Part shown: piece after piece, positions 1-12,800 of the stretch
How positions within the stretch are numbered: the first letter of the stretch is position 1
How the letters are laid out: every line of letters begins with the position of its first letter
Virus record (IMG/VR): IMGVR_UViG_3300006810_000091
Coordinates: 1 to 43,909 of that record
Source of the DNA: a virus
Length of the DNA: 43,909 nucleotides
Strand: one strand, 5' to 3'
Notes under the pieces: model-generated
Told to the model about the DNA's origin: nothing
The model's database searches: none
Seen by the model: only the letters and a program-made list of their open reading frames with translations
Translations under genes and position numbers: made by a program

Positions 1-2
1 CA

Positions 3-1682
3 CCAACAGGAGATATTGATGTAGATAATAATGTAAATGTAGATCAAATAGGTACTACTGTAGATCCAGTTGTAGATCCAGTTGTAAATCCAAATGTCGT
101 AGCTGATCCAGATGCTGTTGACACAAATGTTGTAGCAGATCCAAATGTTGTAGTAGAAACAGAAGAAGTAGACTTAGAAAAATACAATGCAAATCAAAAA
201 GTATTAAAAGACAGTAAATTTAAAACTCAAGCAGAGTGGGATGCTGCCTTAAAAAAAGCAGAGGATAGAGTTGAAAAGGAAAAAAATAACCGTGTTCTTA
301 TAGGAGGTAATCGTGATGATGAGGGATATTTACCAGGGTATGAGCCAGAACAAGTAGAAAGAGCTGAAAGAGAATTAGCAGAAATTAAAGCACAAAAAGA
401 AGCTTTTCAAAGTGCAAATAATTATAATAGTAATTATGGTGCTGATGACCCTGCAACAGAAGATGAGTGGGAGGGAGTAGAAGGAAGTGCAGAGCATATA
501 GAATGGAAAAGAATAAAAGCAGAAAAAGAACAATCTATAATTGATGAGCAGAACAGAATAAACCAAATTAATAATGAAATAGATAATGCACAAGAAGGAG
601 AGGTTGAATCAACTGTTGTTTTAGACGAAAATGGCAATGAAGTAGAAATACAGACGGGCCCAGATGTTACAACGTCTGATATAGAACAAAATCAAACTGG
701 CGAACAATCATATGAAAATTGGCCAGACGCTATAAATAACGATGAAAATCTTGACAAAACTAGACCATTAAATATTGGAGAGAATACTTATGTATGGAAT
801 GAAGAATCTAACGAATGGCATGTTATAGATAATAATGGTAATCCAAACCCAACTTCAGATTTAAATGAAATACAACACACAACAAGAACTGATATTAATG
901 CTAACGCAACAACTGATGTAGAAGAGGAAGAAGTGGTTATACCTGAAACAACTACAGATAAAATAATTGCAGAAGAAGAGGTGGTAGAGGAATACCCTAC
1001 AATTGATCCTGAATACAGAATGAAACAGCTTGGTAAAGCTGGAGACGCATTATTTAAAGGGGCTAATAAAATACTAGATTATGTTGGAGGCCCAGGAGGT
1101 ATTATATCCTATGTGATGGGTAAGAAAGGGTTGAAGGAGGCAATGAAAGAAGTAAAGCCTCAAGCAAGCGCACAGTTATCACCTATGTTTATGCAGCATC
1201 TTAGACAAAGTAGAGAGCTTGCTAAAACAGGATTTAATCCTGATCAGACTAGACTGCTTAGAAAAGAAATAGGTGGTGCTTATCAAAAAGGATTAGAAAA
1301 TGCAGTTAGAGGTTCTGGAGGTCAAAGAGCAAGATTTTTAGCGTCTTCTGGGATATTAGATGCTCAAAGATCATCTGCATTATTACAATATGCAGCTAAA
1401 GACTCTGAATTACAATCAAAAAATCAAGAGAAGTATGAAAAACTTATGATGTTCAAAGAAAATTTTGATATACAACAAACAGAAAAAGAAAGAGCAGAGG
1501 ACATGGAAAGACAGGTTGCTAATAAAAAAGCAGCAGCTACATTTACATCAGCTGCATTTACAAACCTTATGTCTAATTTTGGAGGAAATAGTTCGCTTTT
1601 AAATAAAAAAAATGTAAGTAATATTTATAATACAATAGAGGGAATGATGAATAACCAAGGGAACACAGGAACAAACGAATAA
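3..1682 (+). CDS. Helical internal virion-type protein, 5' end cut by window
   Basis: The frame is open from base 3 to the stop, giving at least 559 residues; the true start lies outside the window. The first 60 or so residues are low complexity, with repeated V-D-P-V and N-V-V-A-D-P units, followed by an acidic, Glu/Gln-rich middle. The last 220 residues are mostly helical, rich in Lys, Gln and Ala, with a short Gly-Gly-Pro-Gly hydrophobic stretch. There is no catalytic motif. It ends two bases before the next gene and leads into the giant protein gene, which suggests an internal or tail-associated virion protein. That role is inferred from position; I recognise no family. Confidence 0.75.
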   Translation, partial: PTGDIDVDNNVNVDQIGTTVDPVVDPVVNPNVVADPDAVDTNVVADPNVVVETEEVDLEKYNANQKVLKDSKFKTQAEWDAALKKAEDRVEKEKNNRVLIGGNRDDEGYLPGYEPEQVERAERELAEIKAQKEAFQSANNYNSNYGADDPATEDEWEGVEGSAEHIEWKRIKAEKEQSIIDEQNRINQINNEIDNAQEGEVESTVVLDENGNEVEIQTGPDVTTSDIEQNQTGEQSYENWPDAINNDENLDKTRPLNIGENTYVWNEESNEWHVIDNNGNPNPTSDLNEIQHTTRTDINANATTDVEEEEVVIPETTTDKIIAEEEVVEEYPTIDPEYRMKQLGKAGDALFKGANKILDYVGGPGGIISYVMGKKGLKEAMKEVKPQASAQLSPMFMQHLRQSRELAKTGFNPDQTRLLRKEIGGAYQKGLENAVRGSGGQRARFLASSGILDAQRSSALLQYAAKDSELQSKNQEKYEKLMMFKENFDIQQTEKERAEDMERQVANKKAAATFTSAAFTNLMSNFGGNSSLLNKKNVSNIYNTIEGMMNNQGNTGTNE

Positions 1683-1684
1683 TT

Positions 1685-3703
1685 ATGGGAATAGATTATG
1701 GATTTTTTGATGCTCTAACGGGCCCAATGAAAGCAGCTGGAGATATCCAAGCAAATCGTGATGCTAGAGCATTACAGCAAATGCAACAGGAGCAGCAAAT
1801 TAAAAATCAACAATTACAAGAGTTAAACAGAGACCAAGCATATCAACAACAACTATCAGCATCTACAGATAAAGCTTTACAAGACATATACACTGATAAC
1901 GGATTTGCAAGAAAAAAAGATGTAGATGATTTTACAAATTGGCATACAGACTTATCTGGATGGAAAAACATACAAGACGTATTAAGACAACATGGATCTA
2001 TAGATAACGCTAGACTATATGGTAATTTAGATTATTTAATGCAAGAATATAAGGCTAAATTAAAAGACAATCCAGTATCTAGACGAATCAACCAAAATAA
2101 AGTTTCTTTAGAGGCATATCACAAGCATGCTTTAGATCCAAAAAATAAACAATTTATAACATCAGGTCAAACCGCAAGATACCAGCAGTTTGTAAATAAC
2201 GAAACAGACAATTTTATTTTTCATGGACCTAGAAAAGATTATTTAGATCAAGCTAGTAAAGCGTTAAGTATTTCTGATCAAGTAGATTTAGATGAAATAA
2301 TAGGAAGTAATACTTCGGATATTATAATAGACATGGTTAATGATCAGAATCCTGATGATCCACAAGCATTTATGCAATCATTAAGTCAAGAAGATATAAG
2401 AACCTGGTTAGCAAGAGAATTAAATTATGATGAATCTTCTGGGTTCTTTAATGATAAAGGTATATATGGTACTAAAGAGATAGATACAGAGTTTGCTACA
2501 GAATTGGTTAGATCTTTAGATTCTGTAGGAAGCACTGGTATTGCTAAAGGTAGTGATTATTTTAGAAATAGAGATCAAGGCGTATCATTTAAAGAATTAT
2601 TTGATGGAACAGCTGCTATAGATTGGGATAGATTAGGGGGTTATGACAAGAATAGTGAGGTAAAAAGCTACAAAGGTATGAAGGCTCCTTTTGCTAAAGG
2701 AACACAGATGGTTGCTAGTGGTCAAGTGTTTGCTAATAATATAATGCTTGAAAACGCTATAACACAATCTTGGGCTGGTGATTATGGAGATGAAGCTAAA
2801 TCATCTAGATATAATTCTAGCACACGTCAAGTAAATGATATCTCTATGCACGGCTTATACACTTCAAAAGGACATAAAATTACAGACAGCGACATAGCGT
2901 CTACTTGGTTAACAGGATCAGGCTCATGGCAAGAATCAGAAACAGATGACTTAAGATTAACTGGATATCATATTGCATTAGAAGGTAAGAACAAAGATGG
3001 TGATTCGTTTTTACTTACAGACGTTTCTAATGAAGAGGATATGAATAAGTTAAGAGAACAATACGCTAATACAGTATTTGATTACGTTATAGTAGCAGAA
3101 CTTATAGATGACGATATGGTAAGTCATGATGATGCTTACTATAAGAAGATAGATATGGGAGACGCTACAATTCAAACAGCTTTAAATGAAACGGTTGACT
3201 CTACAGATTTAAATAGAGTCAAAACACAAATGGCAACATACGAACAAAGCTTAGCTCAAAAAACACATAACAATAAACGAAGAGCGTCTTTTAATAATAT
3301 ATTGCAGAAACAAATGAATTTACCTTCTGCTCCTGCTGTTGATGAATTTGTAAGTGCTTATGATCAGTCCTTATCAATAGGGCTAGGTATGGCTAATGTG
3401 CCTTCAGCAAAAATTCAACAAGTTATTCCTTTGTTAATGGCAGATTTATATGTAGATTCGCAACAAGAAAGAGAGTATCCAGTACAAATTGGAGATAAAG
3501 TAGCAAGAAACTCTTCTGAGTATATGGCTTTATCTACACAAGTTCTTAAGAAAGGGTTAATTAATAAAAGCCCAGGAGTTTTAGATATGTTAAAGGCAAT
3601 ACAAGAGGGCAAGTATGATGTATATAGTCAAAGTATAATGCCTGAAAGTAGGCACAAGAAAAGCAGAAAATTAAGTAAACAACTATCACAATACCAAAAT
3701 TAA
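1685..3703 (+). CDS. Large helical virion-type protein (672 aa), function unknown
   Basis: The ATG lies two bases after the preceding stop, so the two genes are probably translationally coupled. The first 70 residues form a Gln/Arg-rich coiled-coil-like stretch dense in QQ, QL and NR. The remainder is soluble, mixed helical and acidic, with no membrane segment and no recognisable enzyme motif. It sits between another helical protein and the giant RNA-polymerase-like gene on the same strand. Phages with giant virion polymerases commonly keep internal or ejection proteins in this position, and I infer that role here. Confidence 0.75.
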   Translation: MGIDYGFFDALTGPMKAAGDIQANRDARALQQMQQEQQIKNQQLQELNRDQAYQQQLSASTDKALQDIYTDNGFARKKDVDDFTNWHTDLSGWKNIQDVLRQHGSIDNARLYGNLDYLMQEYKAKLKDNPVSRRINQNKVSLEAYHKHALDPKNKQFITSGQTARYQQFVNNETDNFIFHGPRKDYLDQASKALSISDQVDLDEIIGSNTSDIIIDMVNDQNPDDPQAFMQSLSQEDIRTWLARELNYDESSGFFNDKGIYGTKEIDTEFATELVRSLDSVGSTGIAKGSDYFRNRDQGVSFKELFDGTAAIDWDRLGGYDKNSEVKSYKGMKAPFAKGTQMVASGQVFANNIMLENAITQSWAGDYGDEAKSSRYNSSTRQVNDISMHGLYTSKGHKITDSDIASTWLTGSGSWQESETDDLRLTGYHIALEGKNKDGDSFLLTDVSNEEDMNKLREQYANTVFDYVIVAELIDDDMVSHDDAYYKKIDMGDATIQTALNETVDSTDLNRVKTQMATYEQSLAQKTHNNKRRASFNNILQKQMNLPSAPAVDEFVSAYDQSLSIGLGMANVPSAKIQQVIPLLMADLYVDSQQEREYPVQIGDKVARNSSEYMALSTQVLKKGLINKSPGVLDMLKAIQEGKYDVYSQSIMPESRHKKSRKLSKQLSQYQN

Positions 3704-3705
3704 TT

Positions 3706-3840
3706 ATGCCAGCAAGAGGATTATACGCAAACATGAATGCTAGAAAAAAAGCAGGAACTTCTAGATCAAAAAAGAACACTACAATATCTAAAAAAGCATA
3801 TTCTAATATGAAGTCTGGATTTAAAAATAAAAAGAAGTAA
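3706..3840 (+). CDS. Small very basic virion-associated protein (44 aa)
   Basis: This short ORF starts MPARGLYANMNARKKAGTSR and continues with Lys/Ser-rich sequence; about a third of the residues are Lys or Arg. Small proteins with an RGLYANxxAxRK opening are common beside structural genes in marine podovirus-like genomes (family knowledge, not searched). Its stop codon overlaps the ATG of the giant gene in a TAATG arrangement, and its ATG is two bases past the previous stop. That supports a real, translationally coupled gene. It may neutralise or condense packaged DNA, or be a minor virion component; this is inference. Confidence 0.7.
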   Translation: MPARGLYANMNARKKAGTSRSKKNTTISKKAYSNMKSGFKNKKK

Positions 3841-6800
3841 TGGCAGATGACTATAAATCAGGGCTGAATATACTGTTAGGTGATTTAGCAAAAAACGATG
3901 TAACAGTACCTAGTCCAGAACAGGCAATCAACCAGCAATATGATGCTCCTATGGAAGGGACATCTACATTAAGCTCAATGATACAGGGACTAGACAATTC
4001 ATCACAAGAAGATATAACTTTTAATAGAATGGCTCAAGGGCAAGCTGCTTCACAGTTAGCTGCTGATGAGTATGGTAAATTAGATGAATTAACATATGGC
4101 TCTGCTCCTAATCAACAAATAGTAGATCCTAATGCTATGATAGGTTCTGCTGGAGAAAGAGTTGAAAGAGGATTAAAAGCAGGTTGGGGTGATTTATTAT
4201 ATGGTACTGGTGAAACAGTAGATTTTATTAATGCTTGGGCTAGACCAGGAGATGTAGAGCCTTCTACTTCTGTTGGTGAATGGTTTCAAAAAATAGGTAC
4301 AGAATATCAAAACGAAAATGCATTAATTCTTTCTGAAGATTTAAAAGACATTACCTTTCAAGATATGTTTAAGGGAGAATTTTGGTCTTCTAAGATTTCT
4401 AAACTAGTTCCTTATGCTATGTCATTTGTTATACCTTATGGAGGAGGTGCTAAAATAGGAGCTTCATTGTTAGGAAGATTTGGAGTGTTCTCTGCTAAAG
4501 GTATATCTAAAGCTAATAAATTAGGAAAAGTAGGCGTTCCTGTTGGAGCTATGGGTAAAGGTATAGGAATGGGTGGTAACGGAATAAAAGGATCTGGTAT
4601 TTTAGGGAAGTTAGCATATGATGGTGGTAAAAAAGGATATGCTCAAACAAAGTTTATGCGTAATATTGGAGGTTTTGTTGGTGGTGGTGCTGCTGCAAAT
4701 ATGGCGGAGGGAGCTTATCTTTCAGGGGAAGCGTATACTGAAATGTTACACGAAGTAAATCCTGATGGAAGCAAGCGATTTACACCTAGTGAAGCGGCTG
4801 ATCATGCAGCTGGCGTGATGACTGATAATGCTAAGTGGATGGGTGTAGATATGGTTCAATATGGATTACTATTTGGTGGAATAGGTAAAAATATGGCTAA
4901 AAGGTTATTACTTAATCCTCTAAAATCAAATCCATTTAAAGCTAGTATAAAAGGACTTACTGCTCATACTGTAAGAAAAGTATTACCTAACTTACCAGCA
5001 GCAGGAGCTTATGCAAGTGTTGAAGGTATAACAGAAGGTATACAAGAAACATATCAAGAGTGGATTAAATATACTAACATACAAGAAGCTAAAGGTGAAG
5101 ATTACGAATCTATGACTGATTGGGTTAAAGATGAATACGGAAATTATAAGCCAGAAATTAGAGATTTATTCTGGTCTTCTGTAGGACTAGGAGGAGCTAT
5201 GGGTGGTACTAGAGGTTATTTTGACTCAGCAGCAGCAAGGAATAAAGCTCTTAATGAGCATCAAGAAGCCGTTAATACTAATGCTCAAATAATGGATGCG
5301 GCTAAAACACCTGATCAACAGTATGTTGCAGAGCAAATGGTACAAGATAATATTATATCACTTAATGTATGGAATTATAGAGGTGACGGATCTATTGTTA
5401 TGGAGTATGTTAACAATATGGTTAAGGATAAAAAGATGGACCAACAAACTGCTGATGAATACATTCAAGCAATAGAGCAAGCAGAAAAGAATTACGAAAA
5501 GCATACAGTTAATAGTATGCTCACTGAAACTGGTGCAAAACAAGCATTTTTTAGAGAGACAAGAAAATCTAGAAACCAAGCACAACAAGCATTACAAATA
5601 GCTTCTTATGAGAACGATAAAGCTGTTACTATTGAAAACATTAAAGACGAGAAAAAACAGAAAAAAGCTCTTTCTATTTTAGAGCAAAATCATTTATCTA
5701 TAATGGAAACATTAGATCAAGATATGGCTGTTTTAAATAGAGAAATAGAAGACATATATACTTTAAGGGTAGATAAAGCTCCTACAGCTAAATCAACTGG
5801 AAAAAGAGATGCTAGGTTTAAAGTTCAAGGATTAACTAAAGATGAGATTAACATATATGGCCAAGAAGGAGCTAAGGAAGCTGAAGCAGAAGCTAAGAAG
5901 AAAGCAGACGCAGATCCTTCTATTATATCTAAAGTTGTAAAAGGTGCTAAAGAATTAGGAGGTAAGGCTGTAGAAGGAGCTAAAGGTTTATTTGGTAAAG
6001 CTAAAGATAAAGTTACATCAAAAGAAACTAAAAAAGCTATAGAAGACGTTAAAAAATATACTAAAGAAGAAATAACTCCTTCTGCTAAAGAAAAATTAGT
6101 TAAAGCTTTAGAAGCTGGTAAAATAGGAATAAAGGCTGCATTAAAAATTATTGGTAGTGGGGTAAATAAAATCATTAACAATAAAGACGTAAAAGAAGCC
6201 ATAGAGAAATTTAAAGAAGCTAAGAAAGAAACAGTAGAAGCTGCTGAAGAAAAGAAACAAGAGTCTGACAAAGACGTAAAAAAAAAAGACCAACCCCAAG
6301 TAGTTCCTAAAACAGAAGAGTATAGCAAGACAGAAGAAGCTCTTAAAAAGAAGGGAATACAGTTAGAGGCTGCAAGCATATCTAAGGTAGTAGATAAAGA
6401 AGGTAAGGCAAATACTACTAGCTATATGTTAAAAACAGCAACAGGAAAAGTTATTAAGTTTTTTACATCTAAACCTTTTGGAGCAGAAGCCTTAACAAAA
6501 ACACCACAAAATATAAAGTTAAATTTAGTAGAGCCAGTAGCTGGTATGGCTGATGTAGTTGAGGTAAATGGTAAACTATATTTTCAGTATCAAAAAGGAG
6601 CTCCACTATATGAAAGTAAAATTCAAGTTATAGTAGGAGATAAAGTTATTGGTCAATTAGAATACCAGTCCTACAAAAAAGATACAGGTCCTGTAAAAAA
6701 AGCAAAGAAAACTGATATTCGTACTATAGATAAAGTAATAGGTTCTGTTAAGCAAACGAAAGAAAGTTTTAAAAAATTACTTGATAAGTCTTTTAAGAAT

Positions 6801-9800
6801 ATTCCTGCACAAGAGGATATATTAATTAATCGTAATTTAGAAGTATACACTCATTCAGGATTAGGAGCAGCAGCACTAACTAGAAGTATTGTACAAAAAC
6901 AATTCCCAGGCGCGCGTGGGTATGTAATATCATCTAAACTAGCAGACGACTATGGACAAGAAGCTACATCTTTAGCAATAGGTTCTGTTGTTTTAATTAA
7001 TGAGAATCAAGTAGAACAAACTGATTTAATACACGAATTAGGACATGTGTATTACGGCTTAATGGAAGACACTCCATTAATGAAAAGAATTAAAAAGCTC
7101 TTACCTAAATCATCTTTATATCAAAAAACTAGAGAAGAATATCCTGAGCTAACTTTAATGAGTTATAAGGGTAATAATCTGACTTTAGGTAGTATTTATA
7201 GAAATGCACTTAATAATAAACCAGACGCTACTAATGACGTTATAAGCATTGCAGAAAACATTGCAATAGCAGAAAGACAAGGAGATAGCGCAAGAAGTAC
7301 AGAGTTATTTAATAACTTAAGAATACAATTAAAAGCACAAGGAGTTAAGGATGTTAGAGTAGACCAACAAAGACATTTACTTGAGGAAACATTTACTAGA
7401 ACGCTAGAAGCTTACTCTAAAGGAACAGTTGATTCAGTTGTAAAAGGATCAGAAGCTCAAGAATTATTAAAGAAAGATTTAATTGAGTTTTATAAAAAGA
7501 CTAAGAAGCTAGCTACTGACGAGGAAGCTAAAAGACTTTTAGATTTATCTGTAGATAACATACAGTCATTAGACTTAGAGGCTTCTATTAAGCACATCTT
7601 ACTAGATTTTAATTCTGGAGAGCGTACTATACCTGTAGTGCAAAACTCTGCTTATGGTGATATTAAAAGAGCTAATAAGAAAGCATTTGCATCTAGAGCT
7701 ACATACTCAGCAGTATCTTCTTATATAGGAGATTTTATAGGTAGAAGTTTAACTCCTACTGTTATGACTAATAGAGTTATGAAAAGAATAGCAGAAGACT
7801 CTAACTTAAAAGTTGCAGATGTTAAACAATTAAGAGAGTATGTAAAAGCTATTATAGTTCAAATTACAAGACCTGCAGACTTAAAGTTAGCTGACAAAAC
7901 ATTAGATAATCAGCTTTCCGATATAGGATTAGATTTAAATGAAAAAGAAAACATGGATCAGGCCTCTGAGTCAGATCAATACAAAGAATCTAATAAGATA
8001 ATTGCACTACCAACAACTACATCTAATTTTATAAAAAAGATAACAGAAGTATATAACTTTAAAAACCCTGACAATGTAATTAACAGAAAGAAGTTGTTAT
8101 ATGATATGTATGTTATAGCAAAAAGCACACAGAACGATCCATTTGATTTTATTCCTACATTAAGAAAGTCTGATAGTGCTGAGATTATGGCTATGTTAAG
8201 GGTGTTAGATGGTGTTTATGGTAAAGACAAAGTTCTTACTAATGCTAAACTAATGGAGCTTAAAGGCCCAATAGAAGGTATTAATATAGAGGTTTTAACA
8301 CAACAAGCGTTAGAGATCGGATATATGGGCGCTAGAAAGTGGAAAACTTATAAAACCATGAGTAAAACTTTAGAGGCTGGTGTTATAAATGATGTTATGA
8401 ATAACCTTAAAGAAAACACAGGTAAGGGTAAAAGAATAGCCCAAATATATGATAACTTATTTTACAACTCTAAAGAAAATAAATTTAAAGAAGTTCTTGA
8501 TGAGAACGATATAAACACAGCTGCTAAAAGAGTTTTGTCTGAAATTTTAGATGACACTAACAAGGGTGTTTTAATAGACAAGGACGCTTTATTAAATGCA
8601 AGGATATTATTTAAAGGCAAAAGACAAACATTAAGTCAGATACTTTTTAATCATACTAGATTTAAAAATGGCAAGCCTAATTTAGAGAACCAATCTTTAA
8701 TGGGTATAACTAAAGAAGGTAAGTTTGCTGCAAAAATAGGAAAGTATGAGGCTAAAGGATTAATATACGGCAAGCAGGGTGAGTTAAAAGTAATACTTAC
8801 AGAAGGTCTTGTAGCTTCTAGAGCTATTAACTATTTATCTATGGTAGATAATGTAGAGGGAGATGGCATAAGTGTGTTTAATAAGGAGAATGGTTTGCAT
8901 AATAGAGCTAAAAATGTAGCAACTATTATAAACAACGAAACTATTATAGAGTCAGATAGCGTTATGCACCCTAATAATAATATTTATGCTGATATGGCTT
9001 TTAGAAAAAAGCAAGCTGGAGTATTATCTAACAGTGAAGGCAAGGTAACAACTAATCCTTTTAACTTTACTATACACTCAGGAATGATGAGGACATTAGT
9101 CACAAGAGCTGATGGCGTTAAGTATGAGGGTAGAGCATCAAAATTAAATAGCGTAACACCTAGTGAGTTAATAGCAGGTGATTTCTTTAGCTTCTTATCT
9201 AAGTACAATGAGTTAATGGCTGGTAACGAAGCAATGGGTATATATGATCAGGCTATTGCAGTATTTTCTGATAAAAGTAGAAGATACTATGTAGAGAGTA
9301 TTATAGCTCATAACGATAAAATGAAAAAGTTATTGCTTACTAAAGTAAAAAACAATCCTGCTTATAATGCTAAGTATTTAAAAGGAAGTAAAGTCTTTCC
9401 ATATACTATAGAAAATGGTAAGATTAAAGAAATGCCTTCTCTTATAAAAAAATGGAAAGAATATGCAAATAAAAATGCAGAGTTATTTAAAGGCAATACT
9501 GATTTAAAAGAGGTTAAAAATTTAGATTCTGCTTTAGATGCTTTCTTAACATCTTATATTGCTAATAAGTTTATGGCTCAACAATTGTTTGTACATGATC
9601 ATAGGCAATCTAAAGACCAAATAGACTATATTAAAAGAGCTGCTGGTTCAATAGCTAGTCATATTGTATTTGATAGAAATACACAAATAGAGCCTATTAT
9701 CATTAAAGATTACTTTGTTGATGAGGAGGGTAATATAGGTACTGATGAAAAAGAAGGTACTGCCATTGAGAATGATGCAATGGGATATGTTCTTCCTGAG

Positions 9801-12800
9801 CAAGCTAAATACATTAGAGCTAAGTATGGAGAAGTACAAAAGGTAGGTAATGTATTTAAGTTTGTATATCACTATACAGAAACAGAAGGTAAGCTAAAAG
9901 GGAATACAACATACTTAAAGTTTGCCGTACACACATTAACACCTAAGCTAGAATCAACAAGTCCTTATCTTAAAAACATAGGAGATATGCTTAGAAAAAG
10001 ACAAGAGCAAGTTCAAGAAATGTCTAACACTCCAGGTAATCTTGTTATAGCTGCATCTGAATCTGCTGCTAAATTATTCTTTGATGGACCTTCTGGTAAA
10101 ACAGGAAGTAAGTATGTATACGATGTTTCTACATCTGAAAACATAGATCAAATAATGGCTAGTCAAGATGAGATATATAAAGGAGACAATGGTTACCAAG
10201 CATTATCAGGAGAGGGATTAGGTATACAGTTAGAATTAGATAAGCAAGCAAGTGAAAGATTCTTTCCTTCTCAATTATTCTACAACTTAGCAACAAACAT
10301 AGAAACTAAAGAGGAGCAAGCAATTGTAGAGGAAATGTTTATATTACGACAAAGAGTAATGGAAGCAAACAATTATTCTAGAAATAATGCTGGAGAACAA
10401 AATGGCCTTATTGTAGATAACATGGCTACAGAATCACAAGTCCTACAAGAGAGAGATGGATTTAAGTCTTCTGTAAGCGCAGATGTATTTGGTGTACTAC
10501 TAGACTCTGTTTTTCCTAAAGTTGATCCTAGATATCCTTTTGTTAGTGCGTCTTATAACTCTATAGCAACAGGACGTATAACACACAAAGGTACTAAAAT
10601 GTACACTAAAGGTTCTATTGCTTATCAATCTGCAAGTCTAGGTATGGGGCTACAATCTTATAAAGAAGGTTTATTTAAAGGAGATGAGAGTGTAATTGCT
10701 TCAGAAGCTATTGTTCCTGGTTACTTACAAAAAGACGGAGTTAAAAAAGGAGATTTGTTTATTGGAACAAGGGTGCCTGCTCACGGTAAAGTAAGTAGTT
10801 CTATTTTTGTAGTAAAAGATTTTCATGATCAAATAGGAAACTCACCAACATCTAATATTACTATACCTGCACATGTAAGTAAGAATTGGGGAGCCGATTT
10901 AGATGGCGATTCGGTTCACATGAATTTTAAATGGACAAACGCAGAAGTTAAAAAGAAAGGTAAAGAATGGAGAGAGTTTTCTAATGAGTTTTTTGACAAG
11001 TATGTGCAGTTAATTAGCCAACCTAAAAGACAAGCAGAAATTAAGGCTGATATTAATTTTGAAAACGCAGCTAAAGAAGCTATTGCAAAAGCAGAAAGTA
11101 TTTACGGGTCTAAAGCCAAACAAGAAGAGTCACAGCTCACACCTATGGGTGATGCGCAAATGTTTGAGGACAATGTGCCAGCAAAGAACTTAGTTGGTAT
11201 AATCGCAGCATTACAAAGAACGTTTAATATATTTTCTAACACAGAAGAAAAACTACCTTTTAGTATAAAGATTAATAATAAAACGGAAGACAAGTTTTTT
11301 GATGATTCTTCATTAGAGGGTGGTGTAGGTAATTGGTTTGGTGTAGCACAGCTTCTTAATATAGCATTAGATAACGCTAAACATCAATTTGCTGGTAAGC
11401 TTGGTATAGATATGCAGAGTGTATTCCCTTATGTTACTTTAAGAAGATTAGGGTATTCCTTAAATGATTTATCAGTATTATTTAATTCTCCTATAGTAAA
11501 AGAGTATATGGAGTTTAAAAGAAGTAGAAGTAAAAACTATATATCAAAAGATAGTGATATTAAAGAAATGTTCTTAGAAGATCAAACTATAAACTTTAAC
11601 GAGTTAGTTATGTTCTTAGAAAAAAGAGGTGTAAAAGGATTAACTACAAAAACTGAAAAGGGCAGAGCTTACAATCAAAAGGCTTGGGATAAGTTAGCTA
11701 ATAGAATTACAGGGGGTGTTGAGATAAATTTAGACGCATTGTCTAAAGAGGACGCAACGGCAGAGATTGACACTATACTAATGCTATATGGTTTAAACAA
11801 ATACAATCAAGATATAGTAAGGCCTTTTTCTAAAGCGTTTACTGTACATCAAACTATAGAAAAGAATCCTTTAGAGCTTAGAAAGATAAGAGATGATATA
11901 GCAAGAATACAAGCTGGCCCTGTTATTATAAACGAAAAAGCTAAGGCTGGTGGATTAAATATATCATACACATTAGGAGCTAGTTCGCGTAATAGTATTG
12001 TACAACATGCTATGGGATTATTTGACAGTGTATTAGAAAGAGCACAAAGAACTGATATAAGATATACTCAGTATATGAGAGATATTATTAATGATGCTAC
12101 TTTTCAGGAGTTAAACCAAAACAAATTAACTAAACCAAAGATTATAAATCAAATTATAATAAATAACTTAAAAAATAAAATTGAGTTTTTAAATCCTAAT
12201 GCACTAAAAGACGGCTCTACACTAATAGAGGAATTTAAATTATTACAAGGACGTAATAAAGAGAATAAATTCTTAAATAGAATTATAGAGGTTAATGAAA
12301 AGGGTAATAAGGTAGTTATTAATAGGGCTGAAATTACAGAGTTTACATCTTATAAGGCTATAGAGCAAATAAAAGAATCCTTTAATCAACTTACTGAAAC
12401 TGAAAAAGATTTTGTGTTTGCATTAGAAGCGCAGTTTAATGGATTTGGATTTACAGGAGGAGCTGGTGCTGCTGGATCTTTTGTGCCTTTCTTTGATGAT
12501 GTGTATATAGAAAAGATAAATAAATCTATATCTGCTATTATAGAAGAAAATCAAACTAGAGAAGCAAACTTAGTAGGTTCACTTGCAACAGAGTATACAG
12601 ACGCAAGAAGCATGCTTGGATTAGGTGGTATAATATCTGGAAACCAGAAATACTCTACTGAAGATAAGGTAGACATAGCCTCTAAGTTAGATAATTCTTT
12701 TGTAGACCCAACAAGAAAAGCTAAAAAGATAATATCTTCTGATACTTCTTATAATAATGATTATTTAGGAAGCGGTGTTAGAATGCTATCTATAGATACT

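Noticed and set aside
5825-6379. 184-codon open frame on the minus strand inside the giant gene
   Set aside because: It lies opposite the Lys/Ala-rich helical stretch, whose codon bias (AAA, GCT) creates open antisense frames rich in Phe and Ser. There is no leader or motif.
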